Source of the DNA: Streptantibioticus cattleyicolor NRRL 8057 = DSM 46488
Lineage (GTDB): Bacteria > Actinomycetota > Actinomycetes > Streptomycetales > Streptomycetaceae
Length of the DNA stretch: 64,000 nucleotides
Reading direction: 5' to 3'
Assembly: GCF_000240165.1 (NCBI RefSeq)
Contig: NC_017585.1
Span: 558,001-622,000, forward strand
A program made the position numbers and the translations under genes. Numbering within the stretch: the stretch's first letter is position 1; every line of letters begins with the position of its first letter. Under the pieces are notes generated by a model that worked only from the letters and a program-made list of their open reading frames with translations, ran no database searches and was not told where the DNA came from. Positions 59,572 to 64,000 of this stretch are shown in pieces.

Positions 59572-60234
59572 ATGGCTACCACCCAGCGGGCCCGGATGGA
59601 CCCGCGCAAGCGGCGCACCATGGACGCCCTGCTGCGCGCGGCCGAGGAGGTCTTCAGCGAGCGCCCCGTCGACGAGGTCACCGTGGAGGAGATCGCCGGG
59701 CGGGCGGGGGTCGCGGTCGGCTCGATCTACAACCACTTCGGGTCGAAGACCGGGCTGCACGCGGCCGTCGTGGCGCGCGCCCTCGCCGCCGACCAGGACT
59801 ACATGGACGGCGCCTATCTGCCCGAGCGTTCCCCGGTGGCGCAGATCCGCGCCGCGGCCGACGCCTACCTGCGGTTCTACCTGGACCATCCGGACTTCTT
59901 CCGGCTGCTGGCCTTCCCGCAGTCGCCGGGGCGGTACCCGGCCGGACGGGAGCTGTCGTCGCGGCTGGTGCGTACCGTCACCGAGCAGAACGAACGGCTG
60001 GTGGCGGCGTTGCGGGCGGCCGTCGACCGGGGCGAGGTGCGTCCGGTGGACGCCGAGGAGGTGGCCACCGTGCTGTGGGCCACCTGGAACGGCATCATCA
60101 GCCTCGCCTGGCGCCCGGACCGGCTGCGGCACAGCGAGGACGACCTGCGCCGGCTGCTGGCCACCGCGACGGACGTGATCGCGCACGGGCTGCTCACCGA
60201 GGCCGCCGAGGGGTCCGACGCGCCAGGCGGGTGA
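59572..60234 (+). CDS. TetR-family regulator
   Basis: This 220-residue repressor has KRRTMDALLRAAEEVFSERPVDEVTVEEIAGRAGVAVGSIYNHFGSKTGL (two pieces, residues 13-62) as its helix-turn-helix. The C-terminal domain has LRFYLDHPDFFRLLAF. A TACACT box ends six bases before the ATG with no ribosome site, so the message is probably leaderless. It lies between a divergent amine oxidase and a co-directional hydrolase and may control both. Confidence 0.9.
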   Translation: MATTQRARMDPRKRRTMDALLRAAEEVFSERPVDEVTVEEIAGRAGVAVGSIYNHFGSKTGLHAAVVARALAADQDYMDGAYLPERSPVAQIRAAADAYLRFYLDHPDFFRLLAFPQSPGRYPAGRELSSRLVRTVTEQNERLVAALRAAVDRGEVRPVDAEEVATVLWATWNGIISLAWRPDRLRHSEDDLRRLLATATDVIAHGLLTEAAEGSDAPGG

Positions 60235-60318
60235 CGTCCGCCGCCCGGCCCGGAAGTGGCGTGAGTCGTATGTTGCCCCGGCCGTGGTTGGCGGCTACGT
60301 TCGCTTGCGTCCGCCTCT

Positions 60319-60331
60319 TGCAACGCTTGCA
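60319..60331. promoter_or_regulatory. Palindrome TGCAA-CGC-TTGCA before the hydrolase
   Basis: This perfect 5+3+5 inverted repeat lies 20 bases before the hydrolase start. TGCAA also occurs three times in the amine oxidase/tetR gap (59521, 59544, 59568), so the same TetR protein may bind both places. Confidence 0.5.
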
Positions 60332-60351
60332 CGATCGTGACGGAGGTGCCC

Positions 60352-61344
60352 GTGCGGCCGAAACCGGCGATGCCGACGGAAAGTGCCCCTCCCCGGGACC
60401 GGCAGCCCGGCAGCGGTGTCCGCGGCCGGCTGGTGCCCGGCGCCCCGGCCGCCCGCGAACCGGCCCGGCGTGATCCCCGGCTCGGCGAACCGCGTGAGGT
60501 GCGGCTGCCCTCCGGCACCCTGCGCTACCACGAGCGCGGCACCGGGCCGGTGCTGGTCTTCGTCCACGGCTACCTGGTCAACGCCGACATCTGGCGCAAG
60601 CTGGTGCCGCTGCTCGCCTCCGACTTCCGCTGTCTGACGCCGGACTGGCCGCTGGGTTCGCACGACGTCCCGATGGATCCCGGGGCCGATCTGTCGCCGC
60701 CGGGGATGGCCCGGCTCATCGCCGACTTCCTGGCCGCGCTCGACCTGCGGGACGCCACGCTGGTGGGCAACGACTCCGGCGGCGCCTACAGCCAGATCGC
60801 CGCCGCCGAACACCCCGGGCGCGTCGGCCGGCTGGTGCTCGCCTGCTGCGAGACGCCGCAGTGCACCTGGCCGCCGACGCCCGGCGGATTCCCGCTGCTC
60901 AAGGCCACCGCGGTGCACCCGCTGCCGTACTGGGCGCTCTACCAGGTGCTGCGGGTCCGGCGTACCTGGCGCTGGCGCAACACCTATGGCTGGCTCGCCA
61001 AGTATCCGATCGACGGCGTCACGATGCGCAGCTACCTGGACCCGGTGCTGACCCGGCCGGAGATCCGGTTCGACGGGCGCAAGGCGATCGGCAGCGTCTC
61101 GGCGCGTTACGTCCGGCAGGCCGCCGTCCGGCTCGCCCGTGACTTCGACAAGCCGGTGCTGCTGGCGTGGGCGGCGGAGGACCATGTCTTCCCGCTGTCC
61201 CACGCCCGCGGCTACGCCGAGACGCTCGGGGCCCCGCTGCACACCATCGAGGACAGCTACACCTATCTGTCCGAGGACCAGCCCGAGCGCCTCGCCCAGG
61301 TGCTGCGCGCCTGGCTCGACTCGCCCGACGCCAAGCCAAGTTGA
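60352..61344 (+). CDS. Alpha/beta hydrolase (Asp-nucleophile type)
   Basis: This 330-residue hydrolase has VLVFVHGYLVNADIW (oxyanion motif), LTPDWPLGSHDVP, nucleophile elbow ATLVGNDSGGAYSQIA with Asp in the nucleophile position, acid in WAAEDHVFPL and a C-terminal SEDQPERLAQVL. The last region lacks the expected catalytic His in a clear motif, so activity is uncertain. The GTG at 60352 is five bases after GGAGG. GTG 60337 is in frame but has no such site. Its stop lies inside the TGACG palindrome shared with the convergent lipase. Confidence 0.85.
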   Translation: MRPKPAMPTESAPPRDRQPGSGVRGRLVPGAPAAREPARRDPRLGEPREVRLPSGTLRYHERGTGPVLVFVHGYLVNADIWRKLVPLLASDFRCLTPDWPLGSHDVPMDPGADLSPPGMARLIADFLAALDLRDATLVGNDSGGAYSQIAAAEHPGRVGRLVLACCETPQCTWPPTPGGFPLLKATAVHPLPYWALYQVLRVRRTWRWRNTYGWLAKYPIDGVTMRSYLDPVLTRPEIRFDGRKAIGSVSARYVRQAAVRLARDFDKPVLLAWAAEDHVFPLSHARGYAETLGAPLHTIEDSYTYLSEDQPERLAQVLRAWLDSPDAKPS

Positions 61345-61354
61345 CGCATCGTCA
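61342..61354. repeat. Stop-codon palindrome TGACG-CAT-CGTCA
   Basis: The hydrolase stop TGA (61342-61344) is the left end and the lipase stop (TCA, 61352-61354) the right end of this perfect 5+3+5 inverted repeat, so two convergent genes end in one element. Confidence 0.88.
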
Positions 61355-62470
61355 GCGCACCGGGATGTCGACCGGCGCGCCGAGCAGCGGCAGCACCAGC
61401 TCGCAGTCGGGCCGGTGCGCGGTGGCCGGGTCCAGGGCGTTGAGGATGAGCTGGAAGGCGACCGGGTCGTAGGAGATGGCGCCGTGCTCGGCGAGGTCGG
61501 CGGGGCAGATGTCCTGGATGGTGAAGTTGTTCACCTTCGCGCCCGGTCCGGCCTTGAGGTACTGGTGGTCGTAGGGGGTGACCACCTCGTCGAGCCGGGT
61601 GACGATGTTGGTGTACTCCACGCCGGGCCGGGTGTCGCCGAGCCGGTCGAGTTCGTAGTTGAAGCGGTCGCCCTGGGTGACCTCCTCGATGGCCCGGCCG
61701 GTGATCGGGCGGGTGGCGCGCATGACGCCGAGTTCCTTCACCAGCAGCCCGGGGCCGAGGAACGTGGTGCCGTGGTTGCCGGGCGAGAGGGCGATGAGCC
61801 GGCGGACCTTGTTGCGGGCCGGGTTTCGGGGGTCGGCGCCGCCCTCCCAGTTGATGTACCAGCGCGGCAGCGCGCCGCCGCCCTGCGAGTGGCCGACCAG
61901 GTCGACCTGGCGGGCCCCGGTGGCGGCCCGGACCCGTTCGACGTACCGGGCCAACTGGCGTGCGGAGAACGGGATGTGGCGGGTGGCCTTGAAGATCTCT
62001 CCGGGCGGGGCGCCGAGGTTGGGGGTGAAGACGCAGTAGCCGTGCCGCTTGAGGACGGGCGAGAGGTAGTTCCAGTTGTCGAAGGCGTTCTCGTAGGTGC
62101 CGTGGATGAGGATCACCGGGCGCGGGTGGCGCGGGGTGGGGCGGCAGTGCCAGTCGTCGGCGCCGGGCGGCGGGGCGTCGGGGTGCGGGACGGAGGCGAC
62201 AACGGCCAGCGGGAAGGTGGTGATCCCCGGGCCTGAGGTGACCGGGCCGGTGGGCGGCAACAGCGCGCGGCGCGCGTCCGGCGTGGCCCGGTGACCGGCC
62301 GACGGTTCCGGCGCGGCCGGCTGGGCGGCGGCGGACGGCACCGTGGCGCAGGTCAGCGCGGTCGCCGCGGCGACGCAGACCGCCGAGACGAGCGAACGCA
62401 CCGAGCGCCGGCGGGGCGTACGTCCGGCGGTGGGGCGACGGTGGGATGTCAGGGCACGCTGCCTTTCCAT
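61352..62470 (-). CDS. Secreted lipase/esterase (class 2 triacylglycerol lipase type)
   Basis: This 372-residue exported hydrolase has a long signal (RSLVSAVCVAAATALTCATVPSAAA) after an Arg-rich start. The catalytic domain has HPRPVILIHGTYENAFDNW (oxyanion), the Ser elbow VDLVGHSQGGGALPRWYI, and later the acid/His region RLDEVVTPYDHQYL with the Asp/Thr-rich lid. Cys pairs suggest disulfides. The start is unclear because a 19-bp duplication covers the ribosome site and ATG: ATG 62470 is used here, and GTG 62476 is possible. Confidence 0.9.
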   Translation of the reverse strand: MERQRALTSHRRPTAGRTPRRRSVRSLVSAVCVAAATALTCATVPSAAAQPAAPEPSAGHRATPDARRALLPPTGPVTSGPGITTFPLAVVASVPHPDAPPPGADDWHCRPTPRHPRPVILIHGTYENAFDNWNYLSPVLKRHGYCVFTPNLGAPPGEIFKATRHIPFSARQLARYVERVRAATGARQVDLVGHSQGGGALPRWYINWEGGADPRNPARNKVRRLIALSPGNHGTTFLGPGLLVKELGVMRATRPITGRAIEEVTQGDRFNYELDRLGDTRPGVEYTNIVTRLDEVVTPYDHQYLKAGPGAKVNNFTIQDICPADLAEHGAISYDPVAFQLILNALDPATAHRPDCELVLPLLGAPVDIPVR

Positions 62471-62489
62471 GGGCACGCTGCCTTTCCGT
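62452..62489 (-). repeat. 19-bp tandem duplication over the lipase start
   Basis: GGGCACGCTGCCTTTCCAT (62452-62470) and GGGCACGCTGCCTTTCCGT (62471-62489) differ by one base. On the minus strand the GGAAAGG of the outer copy becomes the ribosome site for an ATG created in the inner copy. Confidence 0.88.
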
Positions 62490-62746
62490 GAGGTGGGCGA
62501 CACAACGGCCTTGCGGCGACGGCCATTTGACCGCCTCGCCTTCCTCGATCTTCATAACATCGCCCGTTTTAACCTCATTTCACCTTCTTTATTGCACTCA
62601 TTCGGAGTAGGCAGCCAGTTCCCGGATCGTCCCCCGTGCGCCTCCAATGGGTGAGCCGTCGGCTGATTCCACTATTGCGCTCCGATCCCGTCGCATAAGA
62701 GCATGATCGGGCCAATCCATGGATCAGCAGGGAGAAGTCCAGTCCT

Positions 62747-64000
62747 ATGCGGGACACCATCAGACGCCGCAGGTGGGTACGGGCGGTACTGCCCGCCGCG
62801 GCGCTCAGCGCCGCGCTGCCGTTCGTCGTGTCGCCCACGGCGACGGCATCGGTTCCGGCCGCCTCACACGGGGCGGCCGACACCCGCTCCGCCGACGCCC
62901 GGCAGATACACGCGTTGCAGAACCAGGAAGTGCTCGACCGGATCGCCGGTCAGATCACCGAGGGCCTCCCGGAGGCCGAACGGGCCCGGATCCCCGGGTT
63001 CTCCGAACTCCAGGTGGACCCCGACGCCAACAAGCTGCGGCTGTACTGGAAGGGCGCCCTGCCTCAGCGGGTCCGCGCCCTCCTCGCCCACCTGCCGCAC
63101 GGGGTCACCGTCGAGGTGCACCAGGCCCGTTACTCCAAGGCCGAACTCCACGCGGCCCGGCAGAAGTTGCTGCCGGACGGCAAGCCGCAGCCGCTGCGGC
63201 TCGCCGCGGTCTCCGCGCCACTGCGCATCACCAGCATCGGGCTCGCCCCCGACGGCAGCGGTCTGCAGATCGGCTACGACCATGCGCCCGGCTCGGGGAT
63301 GCAGGACTTCGCGGCCCCGCTCACCGAGTCGGCCCGGCCGGACCGTCCGAACGCCGTCAAGGCGCTCACCGACGTGCTCACCGGGGTGCACACCATCCCG
63401 GTCCGCCAGCCGATCAGCATCGACCTGGCCGGCTCCCGGCCGCACGACAAGTCGCCGTGGACCGGCGGCGCCGCGCTCAACATCCCCGGTGGCGGCATTT
63501 GCTCGGCCGGGTTCAGCGTCAAGGACCGCAAGGGGTCCTACCTGCTCGCCGCCGCCTACCACTGCGGCAGCGGCAGCAAGTCGCAGTGGCGGACCTGGTG
63601 GGGCAACCAGCTCATCGGCACCACCGACCGGACGCAGATGAGCGCCACCGACGACGTGCTCGCCATCCGGCCGGCGTCCAAGCGCACCCGCGGCTACCTG
63701 TACGACGGCCCGGCCAGCCGCACCGACGGCTACGCCAAGCCGATCGTCGGCTACGGCCACAACAACGTCGGTGACTACGTGTGCACCGACGGCGCCAACG
63801 GCGGCGTCCACTGCGGCGTGCGGATCGCCCAGACCGACATCGGGGTCACCGGCCCCAACGGGGTCTACCGCCCCGACGTCGACCTGGCGTACGCCACCTC
63901 CTCGACCCCCGGCGGGGTGGCGGCGGTCAACGGCGACAGCGGCGGGCCGGTCTTCGCCAGCGTCCGCAACCACACCGCGGACGAGGCCCGCGGCATGATC
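62747..64000 (+). CDS. Secreted trypsin-fold serine protease (S1, partial, runs off right edge)
   Basis: The 418 visible residues start with a signal peptide (RRRRWVRAVLPAAALSAALPFVVSPTATA). A propeptide-like region of about 220 residues follows (YWKGALPQRVRALLAHLPHGVTVEV, like alpha-lytic-protease pro-domains), then a protease domain with GGGICSAGFSVKDRKGSYLLAAAYHCGSG (catalytic His), SATDDVLAI (Asp) and NGDSGGPVFA (Ser). It lacks a stop inside the window. GGGAGAAG precedes the ATG. It is divergent from the lipase, with an AT-rich 276-base control region between. Confidence 0.92.
   Translation, partial: MRDTIRRRRWVRAVLPAAALSAALPFVVSPTATASVPAASHGAADTRSADARQIHALQNQEVLDRIAGQITEGLPEAERARIPGFSELQVDPDANKLRLYWKGALPQRVRALLAHLPHGVTVEVHQARYSKAELHAARQKLLPDGKPQPLRLAAVSAPLRITSIGLAPDGSGLQIGYDHAPGSGMQDFAAPLTESARPDRPNAVKALTDVLTGVHTIPVRQPISIDLAGSRPHDKSPWTGGAALNIPGGGICSAGFSVKDRKGSYLLAAAYHCGSGSKSQWRTWWGNQLIGTTDRTQMSATDDVLAIRPASKRTRGYLYDGPASRTDGYAKPIVGYGHNNVGDYVCTDGANGGVHCGVRIAQTDIGVTGPNGVYRPDVDLAYATSSTPGGVAAVNGDSGGPVFASVRNHTADEARGMI

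Overview
The window is very GC-rich, gene-dense DNA with strong third-position GC bias, GTG and TTG starts, many TetR/MarR/GntR/HxlR/LacI regulators, Tat and lipoprotein exports, a SARP-type activator, PP2C (SpoIIE-type) phosphatases and a Zur-type ribosomal-protein paralogue cluster. Together these point to a Streptomyces-like actinomycete (Streptomyces, Kitasatospora or Streptacidiphilus). I cannot name the species. Both ends cut through genes: an NRPS on the left and a secreted serine protease on the right. I saw no tRNA, rRNA, CRISPR array or intact transposase.

Layout. 1-2.1 kb: the start (C-A module) of a nonribosomal peptide synthetase on the minus strand, behind an ~830-bp intergenic region with a 9-bp tandem repeat. 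2.9-7.2 kb: a YtrA-type GntR/ABC exporter cassette, a membrane glycosyltransferase and an HxlR regulator. 7.2-14.3 kb: an alpha/beta hydrolase, a second ABC exporter in an operon with a NarL/DesK-type two-component system, a class F sortase and the first of three paralogous membrane PP2C phosphatases. 14.3-22.3 kb: asparaginase, a 74-bp inverted-repeat element, a Tat-exported intradiol dioxygenase, small proteins, a SARP-like regulator divergent from a haloacetate-dehalogenase-like hydrolase, and a 43-residue Gly/Tyr/Cys peptide.

22.4-34.2 kb is the clearest functional unit, an L-arabinose island. It holds araB, araD, araA and a three-gene sugar ABC importer (substrate-binding protein, double ATPase, permease) on the minus strand, with a LacI-type regulator. 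Three near-identical operators (TTGTKAGCGCYMACAA type) lie before araB, between araB and araD, and between lacI and a divergent alditol oxidase. The oxidase carries a unique 27-bp tandem repeat coding for an N-terminal extension.

34.3-54.6 kb is a mosaic of small regulator-plus-enzyme pairs: a BBE-like oxidase, TetR/SDR, MarR/DsbA-like, an acetate permease family protein, a double Nudix protein, a pentapeptide-repeat protein, a TTA-containing FAD monooxygenase, MarR/methyltransferase, an AlaX editing protein, a lectin and TetR/MFS. 54.7-58.1 kb holds a frameshifted PEP-mutase-family pseudogene, an Hsp20 gene with a near-consensus promoter, and a divergent Zur regulon (rpmG-COG0523 against rpmB-rpsN). 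58.1-64 kb holds an amine oxidase, TetR, a hydrolase, a secreted lipase and a secreted trypsin-fold protease.

A recurring feature is a small palindrome, CTGACG-N3-CGTCAG, found five times at gene 3' ends. Each time it carries the stop codon of a minus-strand gene or sits directly at one, and often it carries the stop of the convergent partner too.
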